A stretch of DNA of 64,000 bases from Zygaena filipendulae (Eukaryota > Arthropoda > Insecta > Lepidoptera > Zygaenidae): contig OU015658.1 of NCBI GenBank assembly GCA_907165275.2, positions 818,501 through 882,500 on the forward strand, in the 5' to 3' direction. Positions 14,201 to 26,008 of this stretch are shown here, in pieces (the first letter of the stretch is position 1; every line of letters starts with the position of its first letter). Below the pieces are notes generated by a model. The model had not been told where the DNA came from and ran no database searches. It saw only the letters and a program-made list of their open reading frames with translations. The translations under genes were made by a program, and so were the position numbers.

Positions 14201-17200
14201 TCAACGTCAGATAAATTGCCAATACGGTATTTAATCACACTTCTATCAGAATATATCGGTTGAGACGATTCATTCATTTCTCTATTCTTATCCTCATGTC
14301 TTTATTTGTATCTTTGAAGGTTGGTATTATCTAAAATTCTCACGGTGGTAGCAAATTCTATACTATATTATATACTTGGCGCCTTACTGAGTGACATATA
14401 CACATTATATATACAAACACATATATTTAATGTAGGAGACGTCCTATTCTTTAGGTTATGACCCCTTCCAATACTTCCACCTTTCATTGAGTTTCCGTTC
14501 ATAAAGTACGAAGTGTTATGCTTTTTTCTTCATAATGCGTACCGCCATTGCAACTTCGTATTTCCTGATCGCTATAATTTGAATCAGTTCAAAACTAAGT
14601 GACCGGGTATTTTATCCTGTAGGTAATACTATAATATTACGTAGTAATTTGAAGACAAAATTCCATTAAAATGACCTAATTAAAAAACTTTGTCAGAAAC
14701 CAATTGTATAGATTGAACCGAAAAAGAAGGTTAGCTTTCGACACACGATTCATGAACTACCAAGTTCCAATATAATAGTACCCAAACGCGATTACTAAGA
14801 TAAATCGAGTCTAGTTCAGTATTAGTACAGTACCCATGTGAGCAGAGTTTCTAATTCGAATTGAATCAACTGTCTAGGGTCGATTCGTATAGTAATTGAA
14901 ATAGATTGTGCCGGTAACACCTGAACGCAAACAACGTTCGCGTGTTATCGTTGCAGTATTTAATTCGGGTACACTTTCCAACTTGGCAGTGATAGAAAAA
15001 TTGATAATAAACAACTAGTATTATTAAAATACAATATAAATAAAACATATCCCATCAAAAATATTCTTAGGAAGCTAGTATGAAAGCGACACGTACGTTT
15101 GCGAAGTAGAAGAGGCGAAGGTGTGCTAGGAATAGACCTTTAGCTGTCAACCTAAACTTTGCCAGTCAGTGCAGAAGACAAGTGAATGAATTACTAAAGG
15201 TTTTTGAGAAGCTAAATTCAGTTGTAGAATATGATTGACAAATTGATGATACAAAATGCACCATATTATGTGTACACAGTGTCACTATGTATTATATTGT
15301 TGTGTCTAATGAATAAATAATCGCATGTTCGAACACTTTTCTACCCGCTCTATAGAAAACAGGGTTGTCAAAACTGCACAATAAAACCCGAAATCATTAA
15401 AACCTACCTATTGTTTGATGCGCTTAATGAATGACGTCACAAAGCCAACGAAACCACATTGATACAAATTTTTGAAAGCATTAATAAAATCATTTGGTCA
15501 TTTTCTCGTACATAATTTTTTCTCACACAGTAAGACCTCGATCAGTCGTGCGGTGACTAAGAAGACGGTTTGAGTACTGAGAATTCAGCTGTCGGACAAA
15601 ATGGGCTTAGAAGTGGAATTTAATAGTGATACGAATAGGTATAATGCCGATACTCTGTATTTATATGTAACTGGTTCTAAGTAAAATAAAAGTTTTGAAG
15701 GTCTTGGTTCAGGTACTTTACCAATTTTTATATGGATTTTTAAGGAAGGGCTAACTTTTTATAGACCTGACCATGCGTTTCTTGCATGCTCTTGATTGTT
15801 CCGGATCCATAATTCCACAAACATATCTACCAGACTTTACGAGTACATAAGTCTTTCGGCAACATCCTCCTCTTGACCCAATCATATTTTAATAATAATA
15901 TCATTGCCATAACCTAACTAACCGACACGTCCTCCAACGACGGCTCACTGACATTCTTTAGCATAAACAATTTTTCGTAGAGAAAGGAAACTTTTGGCAA
16001 CCCTCGAGTTAGCTGGAGTATTGTAAATAACATCCTAATTTCGACGCGAAATTTGACATTTCATTCACTAGGACTGCCCGTGCGTTGCATTTTAATGAAT
16101 GGATCTTGGATGTCACGGCACCTCATGCGAACATCATTGGGTTAGTACCTGCTTAAGTACTTACTCAATATATAAAATTGAAAACTTAGGTAACTTAGTA
16201 CATTGCATACAAAGCAAAGCTCCTAGGGACATAAAGATTGTAGAGTTGTAGATCGATAACACTTCCATCTGCTCACACCAATCTCTAACTTACATGTACC
16301 TCTTACACATCATATTAGATTTAGATAATTATCATTTAATTTAGAATCCCTTTTAATTAACTATTGTCTGTTAAAAAAGCAATCTTTTATAAAATTTCCG
16401 TTTTAAAACAAATACTTCTAAAATAAACAATGGAGCTAACAATTTTCCGATCAATTAAATTTCGCGCCGACCTGACCGACCGATTGTTTGTCAGTAATTT
16501 GTAAAAAACACGTGTCGACAAAAGAGCACCGTTTGAATATTTCAGAGACAATAATAAAACTGGAGACACGACCGCGCTTTAATGTCGATGTCCTGGTTGA
16601 CTTTTAAGAGGTTATCAAACTCGTATAATCGAGTATGATAGCTATCACGCATGATCGTTTTTTGGCCATTTTCCTTCCTCGTAGCATGTTTACGGTTAAT
16701 TTTGCATTTGCCCTGACGTGCTCAGTGTACCGACGTTCTTTCCCCTTGAACCCCCACCGATGAGGTCAGGTGTGCAAGGACTGCGGCGAGCAAAGCCTAG
16801 TCTCTGTTCACGCCCCTGAGAGACAGGTGTGAGATTAAATCATGATACTTTATTCATTATAGTGACTTGACCGGTTTATATGTACATGAGAGATATTTTC
16901 TACCACTACGACTTTGCAAATTATAAATAAGTACTCTATCGTTTTCGTATAATTGATGTCAGCACACAACTTGGGTTTATCATTATAATGTATTTTTTGT
17001 CATGTTTGTGCTGCCGTGATACATTTGTATAAACTGTATTGTATACTTTTCTTTTTATTTTTGTTTGCTTTCTTCGGTAACTTATTAGGTACGACGCATT
17101 ATGTAAATTCTTGCTCGTAGCCGCCTACTCGTAAAACATGATTATGTATCATATTATCTTAATCTATATTTATTTTGATTAGATTGTACGCTGATATTTA

Positions 17201-18395
17201 TGGATATGATAAAATGAATAAAAGTGTATAAATAAGGTAACTTATAGGTAAACGAAAGTTAATGAAATTTTGAAAATCTTCTAGCACTTGTGGTTCACAG
17301 TTGTGTTTGAACATTTATATTATTATTATTATTGTTGTTAAAAGTAGAATACTAAGTTATTTTATAAAATTATGGTAATAATTATGCTAATACTTCAAAA
17401 GCTCATAGAGCCAATTCCGTTGCTATTCAAAACAAACATAATAAGTCCAAACAAAATGTAAAGGCTCCAGCAGAAAGTGTAGGTAATTCGAGTTTAATAA
17501 CAAACCAAATCTATTACAACATTTTTATTAAAGATATGATTATTTTTATGTTGCTGTACTATTTCTTTCGCTATGAGCATAAAATTCGTAACGATATACG
17601 TACCTACCTATAAAGCAGTTACAGTCGAATGGTAAGGCGAGCGATTTTTGATTGCTTTGGCGAAGCCTATACCGGTTCGGACTTCAGGGGTCTTTTGAGA
17701 TACTTTTTATTGATTTTTATAAATTGAAAGTTTAACTTATCCAATTTTTTATTTCTCTGGATAAAAGGTACTCTATGTCCTTTACTATTCCTCTGACAGA
17801 TTGTATGCAAAATCACGTGTTGATCGGTTAACTGTTAATATCATTTCATTTTCATCTCATTTCATTTCAAATATTATTACCTGCAGTGGGCTTAATAAAA
17901 CAAAGCTACCTTATATTAATATAAGAATGATTGTGCAGTGGTATGTGGGGTTGTCTGAAAAGTTTGGTGCCATTCGAGTTCCGTCCGCGGTGGTCCTTGC
18001 TAGGGGCGAATCGATATTCGATAGCTTCCGTATCGAGTGGCTGATAACACTCGAGTCGTATACGGTAGCACGTTTCATTGTTATTACTTTTGGCGACAAC
18101 ATCGCTTATTTTGCGATATTATAATCGTTATGGAATAGCGGCGAATCCATTGATCTTTCCGTTATAATTTCCGTTGGATAAGTGCATGCTAACGATCTCA
18201 CAGACCTTAATTGACTTATTGACAAAAAGTCTAAAGAAATGACAGTGGTTGTTATTGAGGTAATTTTTCGCGGTTTTGCAACCGTGAAAGCTGCGCACCT
18301 AAACTAATATTGAACTTCATCAAAATCTGTTTAATGGTTTAAGCCATTAAAGGAATAGGAGACGCGCCTAGGCAATAACAATTATATCTAATATT

Positions 18396-18515
18396 AACTA
18401 GCTGTGCCCCGAGGTTTCACTCGCACGAATTTCGGAATTCGTGCAGGAACTCCAAAATAGTCTAATTTACTCATCAGCTAATAATTAGCGGTGAAAGTCC
18501 CGTCGAAATTGGTCA
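18396..18515 (+). repeat. Dispersed GCGGTTTCACCCGCG-type repeat, truncated
   Basis: Starts AACTAGCTGTGCCCCGAGG and keeps only the first part of the repeat, ending near GTGAAAGTCCCGTCGAAAT. Confidence 0.7.
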
Positions 18516-19842
18516 GAGAATATTTTTGTAAATTGACTTTTTTATGACCTACCGTAAATACTTTCATATGCGTTTTAGTGAAATGCTTTTAATTTGGAAT
18601 TACAAACAGACATTTAAATTTTATTTGATTGATATGAAGTAGCTTCTCAATCTTATATCACAATTTTTAAACCAGTGTATAACCTTCTCGAAGTGAAAAC
18701 AACCTGCACACAGAGTAGTGCCACAATATAAAACAAAATAAAATAAACCAAAATTTTAAATGCCGGTTTTGGGAAAACAGAAAAATTTTGATCATTCAAT
18801 CGCTAATAATATTTAATTGATCGGAATAGACTACGATCCACTTAATTTCAAATCTCGTTTGATTTCCTGAATTTAGGTAAAACGGAAGTGGCATTTTTTG
18901 CGATAAATGTACCTCACGTACGCACACGTCGAGCGAAAGTAAACTCATGATTAAGATACCATAGTGAGATGTTTTTGTTTCGCCAACCGCGTCCGTAAAC
19001 ATTTTGTTTACGTCTTAACTCTATTATCTGTGTGGAATAAATACCTCTTACAATAGACTCTCTAGACTCTAGAGTAACGAATACTCTATACAACATAGCT
19101 TCATAATATTTCCTCGGTGATTTATTCATTAGTTTGCGGTTCTTCTTATACGTAACTTAGACAACTTGTTCTTCGTATCTAATGGAATATTTAAGTTCAT
19201 AACGCCGCGACGATGAGGACTTATTTATGAACAAATATAAACTAAGAAAGTAACAAGAAAAAGTGGTTATGTGTTTGAAGCTCATTCACCGAACGGATAT
19301 AAGGTTCAAGAGGCGGAACGGATATCAGAAAAATATCAATTTATTTCCATTAAATATCCGGTGAACAATGTCGTATATATATACGATGGAATTTATACAG
19401 TTGTAGCAGCAAAACCGACAACCAGCTCTGTACGATCGTCAATCGTCATCCATAAAATAAACGTTTTAATTGAGCCAGTAATGTCCCTGTACTGAGCTAT
19501 TAGGCCAAAACAATATTAATGAATCCGTCGACGCGTTCACCGATGAGCGCCGATTTGAAATGTAGATTGAGGTCGACTTCCGACGGCGCGTGTCGCTCCT
19601 AATTGTCAGTTTCAGCGGTAGAGACGTAAACAATATGCTCCCGAATATATCAACGGAGGACAAGACACTGCTATTACGGGGGATGATACAGAAATAACTA
19701 TACACGCATTTACACAACGTAATGGAGAATGTATACTGTTATGTCACGAAAGACAAAATGGAGGTACTAATTCTGTGACCAAGCAAATCGCGGTCGCAGT
19801 AAAGCCGTTGTAGTCTACAACAGAACCGCAAGTTTGAACCGA

Positions 19843-20141
19843 AATCTATATAATAAAAATGAATCGCCAAATGTGTTGGTAAGCGCATAACTTACAAACG
19901 ACTGCACCAAATTGGAAAATTGTTTTTTTTTTTGTGTTCGTTATTGTCAGGACAAGGTTTATATAAAAGAAGTTCCTGCGGGAATTCCGAAACTCACGCG
20001 GGCGAATCTCCGAAACGGTTGGACCGATATTGACGGGACTTTCACTGCTAATTAGCTGTTATAAGGAGTACATTAGACTGCATTGGAGTTCCTGCGGGAA
20101 TCCCGAAACTCACGCGGGTGAAACCGCGGGGCACAGCTAGT
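19843..20141 (-). repeat. Dispersed GCGGTTTCACCCGCG-type repeat
   Basis: Reversed copy ending in GTGAAACCGCGGGGCACAGC TAGT at 20141. It contains two GGAATTCCGAAACTCACGCG-like blocks, which suggests an internal duplication. It lies about 500 bp before the GPCR start-codon exon. Confidence 0.75.
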
Positions 20142-20649
20142 ACTAAATAAGATCCTCTTTGAACACGAGAATTCGTAAGTCCATTATTGAACAATCGATA
20201 CTAACTTTATTCTTCGCCGTGCGACCTTCGACGTCTGGAAATAACATATTTACAGTAGCTAATACATTGATATTATCAGACCCGGCTAGGCTTTTTTTAA
20301 CACTAAATATTGTCGAACATAAATAATTCAACAACGAACCTAGGGTCGTATAATTTCCCACCCGACTTTGGAAGTCGTTTTAGATTCTTTGAAAATATTT
20401 TTATTGCGATCCAGATACGCGAGGAGAGAACCTAACTAGCCAGGGAGGAGGGTGCCTGCGAAGTTATTTGCGGGTGAGATGCACCCCTACATACATACCT
20501 AATGAGTCTCAACCCACACCCCTCTTGCACTATTCGTGCACACCGCTATGAACAGCACCGAGTCTTTCAAGGACAGTCGCGTCCTAAATCACATTCAGCT
20601 ACCGCATAATTTCTACAAATATACCTACAAACGTTTTGATTTGTTTCAG

Positions 20650-20849
20650 GTGAAAAGAGAACGGTGCAGTTTTGAAAAGGAAAAAAATGTGCGAACAACC
20701 CATTCGACATAAGACATTTACAACCAGTGCTAACGAAACGCTAGTGACAAGTGACGGTAACAGTTAAGGCGATGGTTGCGTTGTGAGAGTCGACCACGAC
20801 GTCGAACTATTCCGAGTGGGGGGCGCTGGCGACCGCGGCCAGCGATGGT
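20650..20849 (+). promoter_or_regulatory. GPCR 5' leader with three upstream ATGs
   Basis: The exon begins after a clear acceptor (TTTGTTTCAG) at 20649. Before the receptor start codon it carries a 26-codon upstream frame at 20687-20767, a 4-codon frame at 20772-20786, and an ATG at 20845 whose frame overlaps the receptor start and runs out of phase to 20958. Both the last upstream ATG and the true start have G at -3 and +4. This arrangement usually lowers translation of the main frame; that it does so here is inference. Confidence 0.6.
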
Positions 20850-23800
20850 ATGGACGTTGTACTGGGTAACGGCAGCGAAGGGGGGTGGAACGCCACGGAA
20901 GAGACCATCCAGGACCTGTACAACTACTGGGCCTGGAGCATCATCGACGGCGCCCTGATGCTGCTCATCGTCAGCGGGAACACGCTGACCATACTAGCCG
21001 TCACGCTGAGCAGGCGACTGTCGTCGCTGGTCTCCAATCAGTTTGTGCTCAATCTAGCTGTATCGGATCTGATGGTGGGGCTGACGCTGCCCTACCACCT
21101 GGTATTCTATATCGACAACGACTTCGGCAAGATCAAGTGGTCGTGCCTCATGCGGTTTATCCTGATCATACTGGCGTGCCTCGCTTCCATTTACAACATC
21201 ATCGCGATAGCCGTTGACAGGTACGTCGCATCGTGGGTACGAGTTGGTCGTACTGAGCGTCATACCATTCATGTGACAGCATAACGACGATCACAACTCA
21301 AAGACGCCAGATGCACCAGTGTCGCTATAAATAGAAGGCGACCAAGTTTCATAACACGCTATGGAAACACGGAACGCGATCATGAAATTCGAACTCCTCA
21401 TTTTATTTTCGTCTTTCGATGTATATTTTTAGGGTTCACATTAACATAATATGATATTTATGATTGCAAATTCACTAGGCTCAAGTATATCTCGGTCTTG
21501 TTAGATAACATTACACAGCAAATAAATATCATTAAAATATTGAAAATGTTGTGAAAATCGACGAAAGAAAAAGTAGGTTATGTCACGACAACCTTTGAGA
21601 CAATTTTATTCGCCCTTGTGCCTTTATGGCCTACTTATTGTGAAACCTACATCACCTTTCATGTTCACAATTTAATATTATCTCGCTAGCTATGTTGCTG
21701 ACAGAAATATAATATGATTTTATCAAATGAACACACTAGAAACTTTGTATTTGATTTTTATACGTAATTCTTCTGTCAACCCAATGGTTAACTGTCAGAG
21801 AATGCCGCAAGGCATTAAGTTCGCCATTTGTACTATTTTGTGCAAGAAGAATAAATAAATAAATAAATAAATAAATTCTTCTTTCACGAGTCAATGGGAC
21901 GACGTTGGAGATAAATAGTAGGAATGCTGTTGGAAAATGTCATTGGATACCTTTTTTGGTACATTAGAGACGGAATTCCTAAAGTCCGGGGTTCCCCCAA
22001 GAAATAATAATAATATTAATCCACCTCACAACACACAGAAAATTGAGGGTCGCAGCTATGTCAAATAAGTTACTGTAGAAATAGCATAATCGCATGTGGC
22101 AAAATATAACTACATTCAGCAAATTATTTGGCAATTTGACCGTAGAGATTGCCCTTCGGGTCAAATTGTCAAAACGAGCTAGCCATTTTACAGCTAGCTT
22201 TTTGGATACATTGCCAGAAACTGTATGTGTCAAAAACCACCAACACGATAATAACAAAAGTTACATAATTGCCCTGCCGTAGAATATATGATTATTGCAG
22301 AACCGAGAATTGCTATTGATCGCTTAATATTTGCAGGTACATAGCAATAGTGCACCCGCTGCATTACAGCCGATACATGACCAAACTGGTGACTAGGCTG
22401 CTCATGAGCGCCACCTGGTCGGTCGCCGTCTGCATCAGCTGCATACCCATCTTCTGGAACGACTGGGAGGAGGGCGTCGCGTGCGAGATGAATATTGTAA
22501 GATTCTGAACTATTCATTAGCTGTTTGCTACCAACCGAGTGAACTGATGCCTTACGTTATGTCGAAACATGCTCAACCACGACGAAAATGATGGATGAAT
22601 ATTGGTTGACGATGGACGGTAATTGAAACTGCATTTAAATTTAAGCAGAACGGGGAACATTGACTTTTCCTACGGAAATTTGCAGGCTAACATGGCGAAT
22701 ATGTGGGTAATCCACCAAAGGTCCCGATGGCGAGAAATCAGAGTGCCTACAACAAACCGAGCAAATGACAATGGATGACTGCTAAGATCAATATCCAATA
22801 GACGTATCTGTCAATTTAAAGTATAACGTGTAAACTTTAAGAATGATTTTCACTTTTCAGGTGGTGCCCAAGACATACACGACGAGTATCCTAGCGCCGA
22901 TGTTCTCGCTGATATGGATGGTGATGTTCATACTGTACTGGCGGATATGGAGGGAGGCGGCGTGCCACGCCAAGCGGATGCGAGCCAACACGTGCTGCTC
23001 CACCGGGGCCAACGACTGGAAGAGCATACAGGTGAGGCGGCTTTTAAATTTGATGACAGTCTCAAGTAAAGAGTAATGAGCCACAGATGTTTCAGTTTAC
23101 ATCAATGTTCAGGGCTTAAGCTACACGTTCGAACCACGCACATTATATTGGGGCTAACGAAGCACTTTCACCGGCTTAAAGCAAATAACAACAGTAGAAA
23201 TGTCAAATATGACAATGACATTTCAGTTTTTGAGTTCAAACTGAGGTCATAATGCCTATTTTAGGCTAAAGGAGCGTGGCCGAGTGGGCGAAAATTGAGT
23301 TTTGCAAAAGGGTTCATTTTGAAATCAATACCTGACAATGACTGGAAAAAACCAAACTACCGATGACGGAGGTTTTCGTTATTGCCAGATTGAACTGAAT
23401 ATAATTAATATCTTATCAACGGTCAGAGACAGGAGCGTCATTATGTCCAGATTAGTTATTATCACCTGCACGTTTCACATAAAAAAAAGCTTAATCTAAT
23501 AATGATCAAATGATAATTGAAAACAAGCATTCTTTTGTTCTACGAAATACTAATAAATCAAGACTGCAATGTACATTTTCAATATTTAAAAACACGCTCC
23601 CAACGAATCTGAAAAGTTTAACACGTTTCTTTCTAAATTCCAGGTGGTCCTATTAGTACTCGGCTCCTTCTCCATATGCTGGATGCCGTTCGTAGTGGTG
23701 GCGTGTGCGCAGACGCTGCCTATCGTCCGGCTGCGCAACTCCATCGCGTACCGCCTCACATCCTCGCTGGCCATGTCCAACTCCGGCATCAACCCCATCA

Positions 23801-24153
23801 TATACGCGTGGAAGAACGCCGGCTTCCGGGCGGCCTTCGCGAAACTGCTGCGGTGCAAACGGCCCGACACCTCCGAGTATCGGGGATCACCGGCCCCCGA
23901 GAGGAAACGAGGCTCGGTGGCCCTGCGGGAAGGCTCCATAACGCGCTCGACCACCCCCAGCGGCCTGCCCAGCCTGCGGGGCAGGCCCGCCAAACTGCTC
24001 TACGTGGAGAAGGAAACGGATACGGCCAGGTGTCGTATAATCGAGAACGCGGGGTACGTAGACGCCGAGAAGGGCGATACGAACCCGTCGTACGCCCCGG
24101 ACGGCCCCACCCCAGTGCACAGGCCCACGAACCGGGCCCAAGACGCGGTTTAG
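20850..24153 (+). CDS. Orphan rhodopsin-like (class A) GPCR, non-aminergic
   Basis: Four coding exons, 20850-21220, 22337-22496, 22861-23031 and 23644-24153, join in phase to give 403 residues. The short N-terminus has two N-glycosylation sites (NGS, NAT). All seven transmembrane segments are visible: N1.50 in SGNT, D2.50 in LAVSD, the disulfide Cys at 3.25, DRY split across the first intron, CWMP in TM6 and NPIIY in TM7. Position 3.32, counted back from the DRY arginine, is isoleucine. The aspartate that binds amines is therefore absent, so I reject an octopamine, tyramine or histamine receptor. The third intracellular loop is short and the C-tail of about 100 residues is basic and Ser/Pro-rich. 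Overall it resembles the adenosine/GPR119/melanocortin-like part of class A. Its ligand is unknown. The start was chosen because it opens the N-glycosylated extracellular end. Confidence 0.92.
21775..21877 (+). repeat. Retroelement 3' tail with (AAAT)n in GPCR intron 1
   Basis: Contains GGCATTAAGTTCGCCATTTG followed by TTGTGCAAGAAG and six AAAT units. This is a 3' end shared by many lepidopteran retroelement copies. A reversed relative is at 49558-49625. Confidence 0.6.
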
Positions 24154-26008
24154 TGCTAATCAACAAATGAACGTTGACCAACGTATTGTGGGAAAATAAG
24201 AAACGCTTCTAGATCGTAAATAATATGACTAAACATAATAGATTTATTAGTGACCGTGGTACCCTCTATTCGCACTAGGTACCTGTTCAAACTCTACGCT
24301 CAAGTATTAAAAGCTTTACTGTTGAATTGTATAATTGTGAGATTCTAATGAGTTTCCTGCCATTATGAAATTCTTGTAATGTAATAATAATGAAAATATA
24401 AATTGTAAAATAAGTACTTACTTATTAAATATTAAAAGAGAATTTGTCAAATATGAGAAGAAATAATAATGTTTAAACAATAAAATAGCTAAAATTGTTC
24501 AATGTAAAAATAAAAATATTTAACTTAGGTGTTGAACTTAATTTTTTTCCTCTTATTTGTTAAGAAGATATAATTATATCTTTGTGAAGGCCAAAATATA
24601 TTTTATGCAATTATGGCACTGCTATGACTTGTGTACCTTGAATATACTAAATTTGAATATACTAAGGTTGATTGCTCATCTATACAGGCGACTGATTTTT
24701 TTTAAATGTAGGCAAATCTAATTCGCTGTGTAATTCGAGTTTATTTAAATATAATAACTTAGTTTAATAATTTACATAATATCACAGAAGTCAGATAACC
24801 AGCTAGCGGCATCTAGCCTTATTCTAAGTTAACACAGACGACAAGTAAGTAAAAATAAGACAAGTACCCTATGGTGCAAAATCAAGTCCATGTTAGATTT
24901 CGCCCAGTATGTTTTCGTCGTTCTCCATAGATGGCACTGCTTTCTAATCGCAATTAATTCTAACCGAAACTAATGAACGGATTCTGATAAAATTTTGTAA
25001 CCATTTATAATATGGTCCAACTTAAAACTAGGATAGTTTTTATCCCGGAATTCCCTCAGGAACTCCGAAATTACCGCGGGTGAAACCGCGGGGGACAGCT
25101 AGTTATTTATATAAACCTTCCTAATGAATTACACTATCTATTGGTGAAAACCGCATGAAAATCCGTTTACTAGTTTTTGAGTTTATCGCGAACAGACAGA
25201 CAGACAGACGCGGCGGAGGACTTTGTTTTATATGTATGTAAGGATGGAACCTAAAGAATTGACGGACCTGAAGTTAGTGTAAAATCCATTGAAAAACCAG
25301 AACGCAAAGAGTAAGTACTAAGTGCCTGCACACACTAAGCGACTTGTCGTCGACGCAAGCGACAGCTCTGCGTCTTGTCGCCGCGATTTCACTGCGACCG
25401 AACGAGCGCACTCCGACTCCCCTAGCTTGTCGTTGCGACTCAGCGACTGACGCTAAGCGTGCGGAGCTTTGAACAAAATATATGAAAATTGTAGGCCGCG
25501 GCTCTGTCGTCGCGTCTAGTCGCCGAGCTGTCGCCGTCGCGTGTCGTAACAATAGTATATTTCATTACAATTGCGGAAAGCCTGTCATTGCAAAAAGTTC
25601 CGACAAATGTCTACCCGAGCCGAGGCGCAGCCGAAGGTGAGGGTTGACAGTCGGAACTCTTTGCAATGACAGTTCCACACGTGTACTGAACAACTATTTT
25701 TAATACAGTTGCGAAAAAATTAAGCAATTTAATAAAATATCAAAAACACAACAAACTCAACTAAGTTCCAACTGTGATCAAGAGATGGCGCTAGTCGTAT
25801 TAGTAATGCGAAACCTACGTTTCGCAATGCAACAAGTGTGTCAAAGTCGTGTCGCCATTTTTGACAGTTGGCAAAGAGAACGCACGAGTTCGGGAAAGGT
25901 AAACAAAAAGCTCGAGTATGTAATAGTCCACATCCCGAACGCTAAACGTCCCTGCAATACGCCACTTTTTGAGCAACTGTATTAAAAAAATATGATCGAG
26001 TGACTCAC
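24154..26008. other. GPCR 3' UTR and repeat-filled gap before SMG1
   Basis: A poly(A) signal AATAAA for the GPCR lies at 24479-24484. A dispersed repeat ending GGGGGACAGCTAGT covers 24960-25104. A second repeat type (TTGGTGAAAACCGCATGAAA) follows at 25105-25245, with relatives near 37200 and 37400. A GC-rich block with repeated GCGAC motifs covers 25320-25550. An inverted repeat with TGTCATTGCAAAAAGTTCCG and its complement covers about 25587-25675. No SMG1 exon was found here although the gene should continue in this direction. Confidence 0.6.

Larger units (their letters stand above)
591..20649. other. Long gene-free stretch with scattered repeats
   Basis: About 20 kb in which no conserved coding exon was recognised on either strand. 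Short open frames are random in composition. Repeats that could be delimited are listed separately. A GC-rich patch at about 2305-2365 stands out but has no clear frame. The rest is AT-rich and low in complexity in places, for example 12180-12300 and 13435-13480. It is most simply read as the first intron or 5' flank of the GPCR gene. Small exons under about 150 bp could be missed by eye. Confidence 0.5.

Noticed and set aside
17930..18115. Possible mariner end (GTTGTCTGAAAAGTTTGGTG)
   Set aside because: The words resemble mariner terminal repeats, but no partner end, TA duplication or transposase frame was found.
20143..20361. 72-residue frame as a missing SMG1 exon
   Set aside because: Its residues show no match to the expected post-kinase or FATC segments.
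23586..24181. Several long overlapping frames on both strands of GPCR exon 4
   Set aside because: GC-rich coding DNA gives open mirror frames; only the frame with TM6-TM7 motifs is supported.
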